DNA of 64,000 nt from Gordius sp. MW1 (taxonomy: Eukaryota; Nematomorpha; Gordioida; Gordea; Gordiidae), in contig OZ038526.1 of the NCBI GenBank assembly GCA_964036665.1, positions 15,500,001-15,564,000 on the forward strand, given 5' to 3'. Position 1 is the first letter of the stretch; each line of letters begins with the position of its first letter. Shown here piece after piece: positions 10,272-23,100 of the stretch. The notes under the pieces were generated by a model that was not told the DNA's origin, ran no database searches, and saw nothing but the letters and a program-made list of their open reading frames with translations. Made by a program: the position numbers and the translations under genes.

Positions 10272-13200
10272 AAAAATATATAAAAGTAAGCCAATTTGAG
10301 AATCCTATTATCCTCGATTGACTTCCGAAAAGAGGTTTTAAGCTGCGAGAACTATCATTTTGACAAAAGACAACGTTTTATTGTTGCGATTAGTTTGTTG
10401 TATCGCAACGTGAGTGCTTAATTTTTGAAAACTGCTCTATGCGATCATGATTTCAAAGTAATAGTTTTTAGATTCTGATAAATTTTTACTTGGGATCATA
10501 GAAACCACGTCTGAAAACGACAACTTTCATCGGATGAATACGGTTCAAAGAAAAATATGTGAAAAATTTTGAGGTAAAAATATTTATTTTTTTCAATTCT
10601 ATGTGAAAGAGCATGAAAAAATATATAAAAGTAAGCCAATTTGAGAATCCTATTATCCTCGATTGACTTCCGAAAAGAGGTTTTAAGCTGCGAGAACTAT
10701 CATTTTGACAAAAGACAACGTTTTATTGTTGCGATTAATTTGTTGTATCGCAACGTGAGTGCTTAATTTTTGAAAACTGCTCTATGCGTCAAAGTAATAG
10801 TTTTTAGATTCTGATAAATTTTTACTTGGGATCATAGAAACCACGTCTGAAAACGACAACTTTCATCGGATGAATACGGTTCAAAGAAAAATATGTGAAA
10901 AATTTTGAGGTAAAATTTTTTATTTTTTTCGATTCTATGTGAAAGAGCATGAAAAAATATATAAAAGTAAGCCATTTTGAGAATCCTATTATCCTCGATT
11001 GACTTCCGAAAAGAGGTTTTAATCTGCGAGAACTATCATTTTGACAAAAGACAACGTTTTATTGTTGCGATTAGTTTGTTGTATCGCAACGTGAGTGCTT
11101 AATTTTTGAAAACTGCTCTATGCGATCATTCAAAGTAATAGTTTTTAGATTCTGATAAATTTTTACTTGGGATCATAGAAACCACGTCTGAAAACGACAA
11201 CTTTCATCGGATGAATACGGTTCAAAGATAAATATGTGAAAAATTGTGAGGTAAAAATATTTATTTTTTTCGATTCTATGTGAAAGAGCATGAAAAAATA
11301 TATAAAAGTAAGTCAATTTGAGAATCCTATTATCCTCGATTGACTTCCGAAAAGAGGTTTTAAGCTGCGAGAACTATCATTTTGACAAAAGACAACGTTT
11401 TATTGTTGCGATTAGTTTGTTGTATCGCAACGTGAAATCGCAACGTGAGTGCTTAATTTTTGAAAACTGCTCTATGCGATCATGATTTCAAAGTAATAGT
11501 TTTTAGATTCTGATAAATTTTTACTTGGGATCATAGAAACCACGTCTGAAAACGACAACTTTCATCGGATGAATACGGTTCAAAGAAAAATATGTGAAAA
11601 ATTGTGAGGTAAAAATATTTATTTTTTTCGATTCTATGTGAAAGAGCATGAAAAAATATATAAAAGTAAGCCAATTTGAGAATCCTCTTATATTCGATTG
11701 ACTTCCGAAAAGAGGTTTTAAGCTGCGAGAACTATCATTTAGACAAAAGACAACGTTTTATTGTTGCGATTAGTTTGTTGTATCGCAACGTGAGTGCTTA
11801 ATTTTTGAAAACTGCTCTATGCGATCATTCAAAGTAATAGTTTTTAGATTCTGATAAATTTTTACTTGGGATCATAGAAACCACGTCTGAAAACGACAAC
11901 TTTCATCGGATGAATACGGTTCAAAGATAAATATGTGAAAAATTTTGAGGTAAAAATATTTATTTTTTTCGATTCTATGTGAAAGAGCATGAAAAAATAT
12001 ATAAAAGTAAGCCAATTTGAGAATCCTATTATCCTGGATTGACTTCCGAAAAGAGGGTTTAAGCTGCGAGAACTATCATTTTGACAAAAGACAACGTTTT
12101 ATTGTTGCGATTAGTTTGTTGTATCGCAACGTGAGTGCTTAATTTTTGAAAACTGCTCTATGCGATCATGATTTCAAAGTAATAGTTTTTAGATTCTGAT
12201 AAATTTTTACTTGGGATCATAGAAACCACGTCTGAAAACGACAACTTTCATCGGATGAATACGGTTCAAAGTAAAATATGTGAAAAATTTTGAGGTGAAA
12301 TTTTTTATTTTTTTCGATTCTATGTGAAAGAGCATGAAAAAATATATAAAAGTAAGCCATTTTGAGAATCCTATTATCCTCGATTGACTTCCGAAAAGAG
12401 GTTTTAATCTGCGAGAACTATCATTTTGACAAAAGACAACGTTTTATTGTTGCGATTAGTTTGTTGTATCGCAACGTGAGTGCTTAATTTTTGAAAACTG
12501 CTCTATGCGATCATTCAAAGTAATAGTTTTTAGATTCTGATAAATTTTTACTTGGGATCATAGAAACCACGTCTGAAAACGACAACTTTCATCGGATGAA
12601 TACGGTTCAAAGATAAATATGTGAAAAATTGTGAGGTAAAAATATTTATTTTTTTCGATTCTATGTGAAAGAGCATGAAAAAATATATAAAAGTAAGTCA
12701 ATTTGAGAATCCTATTATCCTCGATTGACTTCCGAAAAGAGGTTTTAAGCTGCGAGAACTATCATTTTGACAAAAGACAACGTTTTATTGTTGCGATTAG
12801 TTTGTTGTATCGCAACGTGAAATCGCAACGTGAGTGCTTAATTTTTGAAACCTGCTCTATGCGATCATGATTTCAAAGTAATAGTTTTTAGATTCTGATA
12901 AATTTTTACTTGGGATCATAGAAACCACGTCTGAAAACGACAACTTTCATCGGATGAATACGGTTCAAAGAAAAATATGTGAAAAATTGTGAGGTAAAAA
13001 TATTTATTTTTTTCGATTCTATGTGAAAGAGCATGAAAAAATATATAAAAGTAAGCCAATTTGAGAATCCTCTTATATTCGATTGACTTCCGAAAAGAGG
13101 TTTTAAGCTGCGAGAACTATCATTTAGACAAAAGACAACGTTTTATTGTTGCGATTAGTTTGTTGTATCGCAACGTGAGTGCTTAATTTTTGAAAACTGC

Positions 13201-14209
13201 TCTATGCGATCATTCAAAGTAATAGTTTTTAGATTCTGATAAATTTTTACTTGGGATCATAGAAACCACGTCTGAAAACGACAACTTTCATCGGATGAAT
13301 ACGGTTCAAAGATAAATATGTGAAAAATTTTGAGGTAAAAATATTTATTTTTTTCGATTCTATGTGAAAGAGCATGAAAAAATATATAAAAGTAAGCCAA
13401 TTTGAGAATCCTATTATCCTGGATTGACTTCCGAAAAGAGGGTTTAAGCTGCGAGAACTATCATTTTGACAAAAGACATCGTTTTATTGTTGCGATTAGT
13501 TTGTTGTATCGCAACGTGAGTGCTTAATTTTTGAAAACTGCTCTATGCGATCATGATTTCAAAGTAATAGTTTTTAGATTCTGATAAATTTTTACTTGGG
13601 ATCATAGAAACCACGTCTGAAAACGACAACTTTCATCGGATAAATACGGTTCAAAGAAAAATATGTGAAAAATTTTGAGGTAAAAATATTTATTTTTTTC
13701 GATTCTATGTGAAAGATCATGAAAAAATATATAAAAGTAAGCCAATTTGAGAATCCTATTATCCTGGATTGACTTCCGAAAAGAGGTTTTAAGCTGCGAG
13801 AACTATCATTTTGACAAAAGACAACGTTTTATTGTTGCGATTAGTTTGTTGTATCGCAACGTGAGTGCTTAATTTTTCAAAACTGCTCTATGCGATCATG
13901 ATTTCAAAGTAATAGTTTTTAGATTCTGATAAATTTTTACTTGGGATCATAGAAACCACGTCTTAAAACGACAACTTTCATCGGATGAATACGGTTCAAA
14001 GTAAAATATGTGAAAAATTTTGAGGCAAAAATATTTATTTTTTTCGATTCTATGTGAAAGAGCATGAAAAAATATATAAAAGTAAGCCAATTTGAGAATC
14101 CTATTATCCTCGATTGACTTCCGAAAAGAGGTTTTAAGCTGCGAGAACTATCATTTTGACAAAAGACAACGTTTTATTGTTGCGATTAGTTTGTTGTATC
14201 GCAACGTGA
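10272..14209 (+). repeat. HOR copy 2 of the 4,840-bp spacing
   Basis: Monomers start at 10342, 10687, 11023, 11364, 11722, 12063, 12408, 12749, 13107, 13448, 13793 and 14138. Lengths and private marks follow copy 1 at exactly +4,840 until 14209. After that the monomer at 14138 lacks the 13-bp insertion that its partner at 9298 carries. Monomers 9656 and 9997, between the two copies, complete the 14-monomer period. The apparent identity over ~3.9 kb suggests a very recent duplication or conversion. Confidence 0.92.
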
Positions 14210-15505
14210 GTGCTTAATTTTTCAAAACTGCTCTATGCGATCATTCAAAGTAATAGTTTTTAGATTCTGATAAATTTTTACTTGGGATCATAGAAACCAC
14301 GTCTGAAAACGACAACTTTCATCGGATGAATACGGTTCAAAGTAAAATATGTGAAAAATTTTGAGGCAAAAATATTTATTTTTTTCGATTCTATGTGAAA
14401 GAGCATGAAAAAATATATAAAAGTAAGCCAATTTGAGAATCCTATTATCCTCGATTGACTTCCGAAAAGAGGTTTTAAGCTGCGAGAACTATCATTTTGA
14501 CAAAAGACAACGTTTTATTGTTGCGATTAGTTTGTTGTATCGCAACGTGAGTGCTTAATTTTTGAAAACTGCTCTATGCGATCATTCAAAGTAATAGTTT
14601 TTAGATTCTGATAAATTTTTACTTGGGATCATAGAAACCACGTCTGAAAACGACAACTTTCATCGGATGAATACGGTTAAAAGAAAAATATGTGAAAAAT
14701 TTTGAGGTAAAAATATTTATTTTTTTCGATTCTATGTGAAAGAGCATGAAAAAATATATAAAAGTAAGCCAATTTGAGAATCCTATTATCCTCGATTGAC
14801 TTCCGAAAAGAGGTTTTAAGCTGCGAGAACTATCATTTTGACAAAAGACAACGTTTTATTGTTGCGATTAGTTTGTTGTATCGCAACGTGAGTGCTTAAT
14901 TTTTGAAAACTGCTCTATGCGATCATGATTTCAAAGTATTAGTTTTTAGATTCTGATAAATTTTTACTTGGGATCATAGAAACCACGTCTGAAAACGACA
15001 ACTTTCATCGGATGAATACGGTTCAAAGATAAATATGTGAAAAATTGTGAGGTAAAAATATTTATTTTTTTTGATTCTATGTGAAAGAGCATGAAAAAAT
15101 ATATAAAAGTAAGTCAATTTGAGAATCCTATTATCCTCGATTGACTTCCGAAAAGAGGTTTTAAGCTGCGAGAACTATCATTTAGACAAAAGACAACGTT
15201 TTATTGTTGCGATTAGTTTGTTGTATCGCAACGTGAGTGCTTAATTTTTGAAAACTGCTCTATGCGATCATTCAAAGTAATAGTTTTTAGATTCTGATAA
15301 ATTTTTACTTGGGATCATAGAAACCACGTCTGAAAACGACAACTTTCATCGGATGAATACGGTTCAAAGATAAATATGTGAAAAATTGTGAGGTAAAAAT
15401 ATTTATTTTTTTCGATTCTATGTGAAAGAGCATGAAAAAATATATAAAAGTAAGTCAATTTGAGAATCCTATTATCCTCGATTGACTTCCGAAAAGAGGT
15501 TTTAA
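14138..15505 (+). repeat. A monomers between the 4,840-bp and 2,405-bp HOR systems
   Basis: Four monomers start at 14138, 14479, 14820 and 15165 (341, 341, 345, 341 bp). The first two carry the 4-bp loss at the atcatgat palindrome; 14138 shares tttttcaaaac and the gaggcaaaa variant with 13793. Monomer 14820 has tttttttgattc and the gtaagtc end. Monomer 15165 starts with the tttagac variant and pairs with 15506 as a dimer that is repeated at 15848 plus 16189 (683 bp). Confidence 0.85.
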
Positions 15506-17769
15506 GCTGCGAGAACTATCATTTTGACAAAAGACAACGTTTTATTGTTGCGATTAGTTTGTTGTATCGCAACGTGAGTGCTTAATTTTTGAAAACTGCT
15601 CTATGCGATCATAATTTCAAAGTAATAGTTTTTAGATTCTGATAAATTTTTACTTGGGATCATAGAAACCACGTCTGAAAACGACAACTTTCATATGAAT
15701 ACGGTTCAAAGAAAAATATGTGAAAAATTGTGAGGTAAAAATATTTATTTTTTTCGATTCTATGTGAAAGAGCATGAAAAAATATATAAAAGTAAGCCAA
15801 TTTGAGAATCCTCTTATATTCGATTGACTTCCGAAAAGAGGTTTTAAGCTGCGAGAACTATCATTTAGACAAAAGACAACGTTTTATTGTTGCGATTAGT
15901 TTGTTGTATCTCAACGTGAGTGCTTAATTTTTGAAAACTGCTCTATGCGATCATTCAAAGTAATAGTTTTTAGATTCTGATAAATTTTTACTTGGGATCA
16001 TAGAAACCACGTCTGAAAACGACAACTTTCATCGGATGAATACGGTTCAAAGATAAATATGTGAAAAATTGTGAGGTAAAAATATTTATTTTTTTCGATT
16101 CTATGTGAAAGAGCATGAAAAAATATATAAAAGTAAGTCAATTTGAGAATCCTATTATCCTCGATTGACTTCCGAAAAGAGGTTTTAAGCTGCGAGAACT
16201 ATCATTTTGACAAAAGACAACGTTTTATTGTTGCGATTAGTTTGTTGTATCGCAACGTGAGTGCTTAATTTTTGAAAACTGCTCTATGCGATCATAATTT
16301 CAAAGTAATAGTTTTTAGATTCTGATAAATTTTTACTTGGGATCATAGAAACCACGTCTGAAAACTACAACTTTCATATGAATACGGTTCAAAGAAAAAT
16401 ATGTGAAAAATTTTGAGGCAAAAATATTTATTTTTTTCGATTCTATGTGAAAGAGCATGAAAAAATATATAAAAGTAAGCCAATTTGAGAATCCTATTAT
16501 CCTCGATTGACTTCCGAAAAGAGGTTTTAAGCTGCGAGAACTATCATTTTGACAAAAGACAACGTTTTATTGTTGCGATTAGTTTGTTGTATCGCAACGT
16601 GAGTGCTTAATTTTTCAAAACTGCTCTATGCGATCATGATTTCAAAGTAATAGTTTTTAGATTCTGATAAATTTTTACTTGGGATCATAGAAACCACGTC
16701 TGAAAACGACAACTTTCATCGGATGAATACGGTTCAAAGTAAAATATGTGAAAAATTTTGAGGCAAAAATATTTATTTTTTTCGATTCTATGTGAAAGAG
16801 CATGAAAAAATATATAAAAGTAAGCCAATTTGAGAATCCTATTATCCTCGATTGACTTCCGAAAAGAGGTTTTAAGCTGCGAGAACTATAATTTTGACAA
16901 AAGACAACGTTTTATTGTTGCGATTAGTTTGTTGTATCGCAACGTGAGTGCTTAATTTTTGAAAAATGTACTATGCGATCATGATTTCAAAGTAATAGTT
17001 TTTAGATTCTGATAAATTTTTAGTTGGGATCATAGAAACCACGTCTGAAAACGACAACTTTCATCGGATAAATACGGTTCAAAGAAAAATATGTGAAAAA
17101 TTTTGAGGTAAAAATATTTATTTTTTTCGATTCTATGTGAAAGAGCATGAAAAAATATATAAAAGTAAGCCAATTTGAGAATCCTATTATCCTGGATTGA
17201 CTTCCGAAAAGAGGGTTTAAGCTGCGAGAACTATCATTTTGACAAAAGACAACGTTTTATTGTTGCGATTAGTTTGTTGTATCGCAACGTGAGTGCTTAA
17301 TTTTTGAAAACTGCTCTATGCGATCATGATTTCAAAGTAATAGTTTTTAGATTCTGATAAATTTTTACTTGGGATCATAGAAACCACGTCTGAAAACGAC
17401 AACTTTCATCGGATAAATACGGTTCAAAGAAAAATCTGTGAAAAATTTTGAGGTAAAAATATTTATTTTTTTCGATTCTATGTGAAAGAGCATGAAAAAA
17501 TATATAAAAGTAAGCCAATTTGAGAATCCTATTATCCTCGATTGACTTCCGAAAAGAGGTTTTAAGCTGCGAGAACTATCATTTTGACAAAAGACAACGT
17601 TTTATTGTTGCGATTAGTTTGTTGTATCGCAACGTGAGTGCTTAATTTTTGAAAACTGCTCTATGCGATCATGATTTCAAAGTAATAGTTTTTAGATTCT
17701 GATAAATTTTTACTTGGGATCATAGAAACCACGTCTGAAAACGACAACTTTCATCGGATGAATACGGTT
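15506..17769 (+). repeat. HOR copy 1 of the 2,405-bp unit (7 monomers)
   Basis: Monomers start at 15506, 15848, 16189, 16531, 16876, 17221 and 17566 (342, 341, 342, 345, 345, 345, 345 bp, sum 2,405). Private marks are gatcataatttc with tttcatatg, tttagac, gaaaactacaac, tttttcaaaac, gagaactataattt with gaaaaatgtac and tttagttggg, and aaaaatctgtg. The single difference I noticed from copy 2 is T at 15911 where copy 2 has G at 18316. This T breaks the atcgcaac arm of the conserved inverted repeat in that monomer. Confidence 0.93.
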
Positions 17770-17910
17770 CAAAGATAAATATGTGAAAAATTGTGAGGTA
17801 AAAATATTTATTTTTTTCGATTCTATGTGAAAGAGCATGAAAAAATATATAAAAGTAAGTCAATTTGAGAATCCTATTATCCTCGATTGACTTCCGAAAA
17901 GAGGTTTTAA

Positions 17911-20174
17911 GCTGCGAGAACTATCATTTTGACAAAAGACAACGTTTTATTGTTGCGATTAGTTTGTTGTATCGCAACGTGAGTGCTTAATTTTTGAAAA
18001 CTGCTCTATGCGATCATAATTTCAAAGTAATAGTTTTTAGATTCTGATAAATTTTTACTTGGGATCATAGAAACCACGTCTGAAAACGACAACTTTCATA
18101 TGAATACGGTTCAAAGAAAAATATGTGAAAAATTGTGAGGTAAAAATATTTATTTTTTTCGATTCTATGTGAAAGAGCATGAAAAAATATATAAAAGTAA
18201 GCCAATTTGAGAATCCTCTTATATTCGATTGACTTCCGAAAAGAGGTTTTAAGCTGCGAGAACTATCATTTAGACAAAAGACAACGTTTTATTGTTGCGA
18301 TTAGTTTGTTGTATCGCAACGTGAGTGCTTAATTTTTGAAAACTGCTCTATGCGATCATTCAAAGTAATAGTTTTTAGATTCTGATAAATTTTTACTTGG
18401 GATCATAGAAACCACGTCTGAAAACGACAACTTTCATCGGATGAATACGGTTCAAAGATAAATATGTGAAAAATTGTGAGGTAAAAATATTTATTTTTTT
18501 CGATTCTATGTGAAAGAGCATGAAAAAATATATAAAAGTAAGTCAATTTGAGAATCCTATTATCCTCGATTGACTTCCGAAAAGAGGTTTTAAGCTGCGA
18601 GAACTATCATTTTGACAAAAGACAACGTTTTATTGTTGCGATTAGTTTGTTGTATCGCAACGTGAGTGCTTAATTTTTGAAAACTGCTCTATGCGATCAT
18701 AATTTCAAAGTAATAGTTTTTAGATTCTGATAAATTTTTACTTGGGATCATAGAAACCACGTCTGAAAACTACAACTTTCATATGAATACGGTTCAAAGA
18801 AAAATATGTGAAAAATTTTGAGGCAAAAATATTTATTTTTTTCGATTCTATGTGAAAGAGCATGAAAAAATATATAAAAGTAAGCCAATTTGAGAATCCT
18901 ATTATCCTCGATTGACTTCCGAAAAGAGGTTTTAAGCTGCGAGAACTATCATTTTGACAAAAGACAACGTTTTATTGTTGCGATTAGTTTGTTGTATCGC
19001 AACGTGAGTGCTTAATTTTTCAAAACTGCTCTATGCGATCATGATTTCAAAGTAATAGTTTTTAGATTCTGATAAATTTTTACTTGGGATCATAGAAACC
19101 ACGTCTGAAAACGACAACTTTCATCGGATGAATACGGTTCAAAGTAAAATATGTGAAAAATTTTGAGGCAAAAATATTTATTTTTTTCGATTCTATGTGA
19201 AAGAGCATGAAAAAATATATAAAAGTAAGCCAATTTGAGAATCCTATTATCCTCGATTGACTTCCGAAAAGAGGTTTTAAGCTGCGAGAACTATAATTTT
19301 GACAAAAGACAACGTTTTATTGTTGCGATTAGTTTGTTGTATCGCAACGTGAGTGCTTAATTTTTGAAAAATGTACTATGCGATCATGATTTCAAAGTAA
19401 TAGTTTTTAGATTCTGATAAATTTTTAGTTGGGATCATAGAAACCACGTCTGAAAACGACAACTTTCATCGGATAAATACGGTTCAAAGAAAAATATGTG
19501 AAAAATTTTGAGGTAAAAATATTTATTTTTTTCGATTCTATGTGAAAGAGCATGAAAAAATATATAAAAGTAAGCCAATTTGAGAATCCTATTATCCTGG
19601 ATTGACTTCCGAAAAGAGGGTTTAAGCTGCGAGAACTATCATTTTGACAAAAGACAACGTTTTATTGTTGCGATTAGTTTGTTGTATCGCAACGTGAGTG
19701 CTTAATTTTTGAAAACTGCTCTATGCGATCATGATTTCAAAGTAATAGTTTTTAGATTCTGATAAATTTTTACTTGGGATCATAGAAACCACGTCTGAAA
19801 ACGACAACTTTCATCGGATAAATACGGTTCAAAGAAAAATCTGTGAAAAATTTTGAGGTAAAAATATTTATTTTTTTCGATTCTATGTGAAAGAGCATGA
19901 AAAAATATATAAAAGTAAGCCAATTTGAGAATCCTATTATCCTCGATTGACTTCCGAAAAGAGGTTTTAAGCTGCGAGAACTATCATTTTGACAAAAGAC
20001 AACGTTTTATTGTTGCGATTAGTTTGTTGTATCGCAACGTGAGTGCTTAATTTTTGAAAACTGCTCTATGCGATCATGATTTCAAAGTAATAGTTTTTAG
20101 ATTCTGATAAATTTTTACTTGGGATCATAGAAACCACGTCTGAAAACGACAACTTTCATCGGATGAATACGGTT
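17911..20174 (+). repeat. HOR copy 2 of the 2,405-bp unit
   Basis: Monomers start at 17911, 18253, 18594, 18936, 19281, 19626 and 19971, with the same length series and all the private marks of copy 1. The match ends at 20175, where this copy has ggtta and copy 1 has ggttc (17770). Copies are directly adjacent, as expected from unequal crossing-over by seven monomers. Confidence 0.93.
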
Positions 20175-23100
20175 AAAAGAAAAATATGTGAAAAATTTTG
20201 AGGTAAAAATATTTATTTTTTTCGATTCTATGTGAAAGAGCATGAAAAAATATATAAAAGTAAGCCAATTTGAGAATCCTATTATCCTCGATTGACTTCC
20301 GAAAAGAGGTTTTAAGCTGCGAGAACTATCATTTTGACAAAAGACAACGTTTTATTGTTGCGATTAGTTTGTTGTATCGCAACGTGAGTGCTTAATTTTT
20401 CAAAACTGCTCTATGCGATCATGATTTCAAAGTAATAGTTTTTAGATTCTGATAAATTTTTACTTGGGATCATAGAAACCACGTCTGAAAACGACAACTT
20501 TCATCGGATAAATACGGTTCAAAGAAAAATATGTGAAAAATTTTGAGGTAAAAATATTTATTTTTTTCGATTCTATGTGAAAGAGCATGAAAAAATATAT
20601 AAAAGTAAGCCAATTTGAGAATCCTATTATCCTCGATTGACTTCCGAAAAGAGGTTTTAAGCTGCGAGAACTATCATTTTGACAAAAGACAACGTTTTAT
20701 TGTTGCGATTAGTTTGTTGTATCGCAACGTGAGTGCTTAATTTTTGAAAACTGCTCTATGCGATCATGATTTCAAAGTAATAGTTTTTAGATTCTGATAA
20801 ATTTTTACTTGGGATCATAGAAACCGCGTCTGAAAACGACAACTTTCATCGGATGAATACGGTTCAAAGAAAAATATGTGAAAAGTTTTGAGGTAAAAAT
20901 ATTTATTTTTTCGATTCTATGTGAAAGAGCATGAAAAAATATATAAAAGTAAGCCAATTTGAGAATCCTATTATCCTCGATTGACTTCCGAAAAGAGGTT
21001 TTAAGCTGCGAGAACTATCATTTTGACAAAAGACAACGTTTTATTGTTGCGATTAATTTGTTGTATCGCAACGTGAGTGCTTAATTTTTCAAAACTGCTC
21101 TATGCGGTCATGATTTCAAAGTAAAAGTTTTTAGATTCTGATAAATTTTTACTTGGGATCATAGAAACCACGTCTGAAAACGACAACTTTCATCGGATGA
21201 ATACGGTTCAAAGTAAAATATGTGAAAAATTTTGAGGCAAAAATATTTATTTTTTTCGATTCTATGTGAAAGAGCATGAAAAAATATATAAAAGTAAGCC
21301 AATTTGAGAATCCTATTATCCTGGATTGACTTCCGAAAAGAGGTTTTAAGCTGCGAGAACTATCATTTTGACAAAAGACAACGTTTTATTGTTGCGATTA
21401 GTTTGTTGTATCGCAACGTGAGTGCTTAATTTTTGAAAACTGCTCTATGCGATCATGATTTCAAAGTAATAGTTTTTAGATTCTGATAAATTTTTACTTG
21501 GGATCATGGAAACCACGTCTGAAAACGACAACTTTCATCGGATGAATATGGTTCAAAGAAAAATATGTAAAAAATTTTGCTATAAAAATATTTATTTTTT
21601 TCGATTCTATGTGAAAGAGCATGAAAAAATATATAAAAGTAAGCCAATTTGAGAATCCTATTATCCTCGATTGACTTCCGAAAAGAGGTTTTAAGCTGCG
21701 AGAACTATCATTTTGACAAAAGACAATGTTTTATTGTTGCGATTAGTTTGTTGTATCGCAACGTGAGTGCCTAATTTTTGAAAACTGTAATATGCGATCA
21801 TGATCTCAAAGTAATAGTTTTTAAATTCTGATAAATTTTTACTTGGGATCATAGAAACCACGTCTGAAAACGACAACTTTCATCGGATGAATACGGTTCA
21901 AAGAAAAATTTGTGAAAAATTTTAAGGTAAATTTTTTTATTTTTTTCGATTCTATGTGAAAGAGCATGAAAAAATATATAAAAGTAAGCCAATTTGAGAA
22001 TCCTATTATCCTCGATTGATTTCCGAAAAGAGGTTTTAAGCTGCGAGAACTATCATTTTGACAAAAGACAACGTTTTATTGTTGCGATTAGTTTGTTGTA
22101 TCGCAACGTGAGTGCTTAATTTTTGGAAACTGCTCTATGCGATCATGATTTCAAAGTAATAGTTTTTAGATTCTGATAAATATTTACTTGGGATCATAGA
22201 AACCACGTCTGAAAACGACAACTTTCATCGGATGAATACGGTTCAAAGAAAAATATGTGAAAAATTTTGAGGTAAAATTTTTTATTTTTTTCGATTCTAT
22301 GTGAAAGAGCATGAAAAAATATATAAAAGTAAGCCAATTTGAGAATCCTATTATCCTCGATTGACTTCCGAAAAGAGGTTTTAAGCTGCGAGAACTATCA
22401 TTTTGACAAAAGACAACGTTTTATTGTTGCGATTAGTTTGTTGTATCGCAACATGAGTGCTTAATTTTTCAAAACTGCTCTATGCGATCATGATTTCAAA
22501 GTAATAGTTTTTAGATCTGATAAATTTTTACTTGGGATCATAGTAACCACGTCTGAAAGCGACAACTTTCATCGGATGAATACGGTTCAAAGAAAAATAT
22601 GTGAAAAATTTTGAGGTAAAAATATTTATTTTTTTCGATTCTATGTGAAAGAGCATGAAAAAATATATAAAAGTAAGCCAATTTGAGAATCCTATTATCC
22701 TGGATTGACTTCCGAAAAGAGGTTTTAAGCTGCGAGAACTATCATTTTGACAAAAGACAACGTTTTATTGTTGCGTAGTTTGTTGTATCGCAACGTGAGT
22801 GCTTAATTTTTGAAAACTGCTCTATGCGATCATGATTTCAAAGTAATAGTTTTTAGATTCTGATAAATTTTTACTTGGGATCATGGAAACCACGTCTGAA
22901 AACGACAACTTTCATCGGATGAATATGGTTCAAAGAAAAATATGTAAAAAATTTTGAGGTAAAAATATTTATTTTTTTCGATTCTATGTGAAAGAGCATG
23001 AAAAAATATATAAAAGTAAGCCAATTTGAGAATCCTATTATCCTCGATTGACTTCCGAAAAGAGATTTTAAGCGGCGAGAACTATCATTTTGACAAAAGA

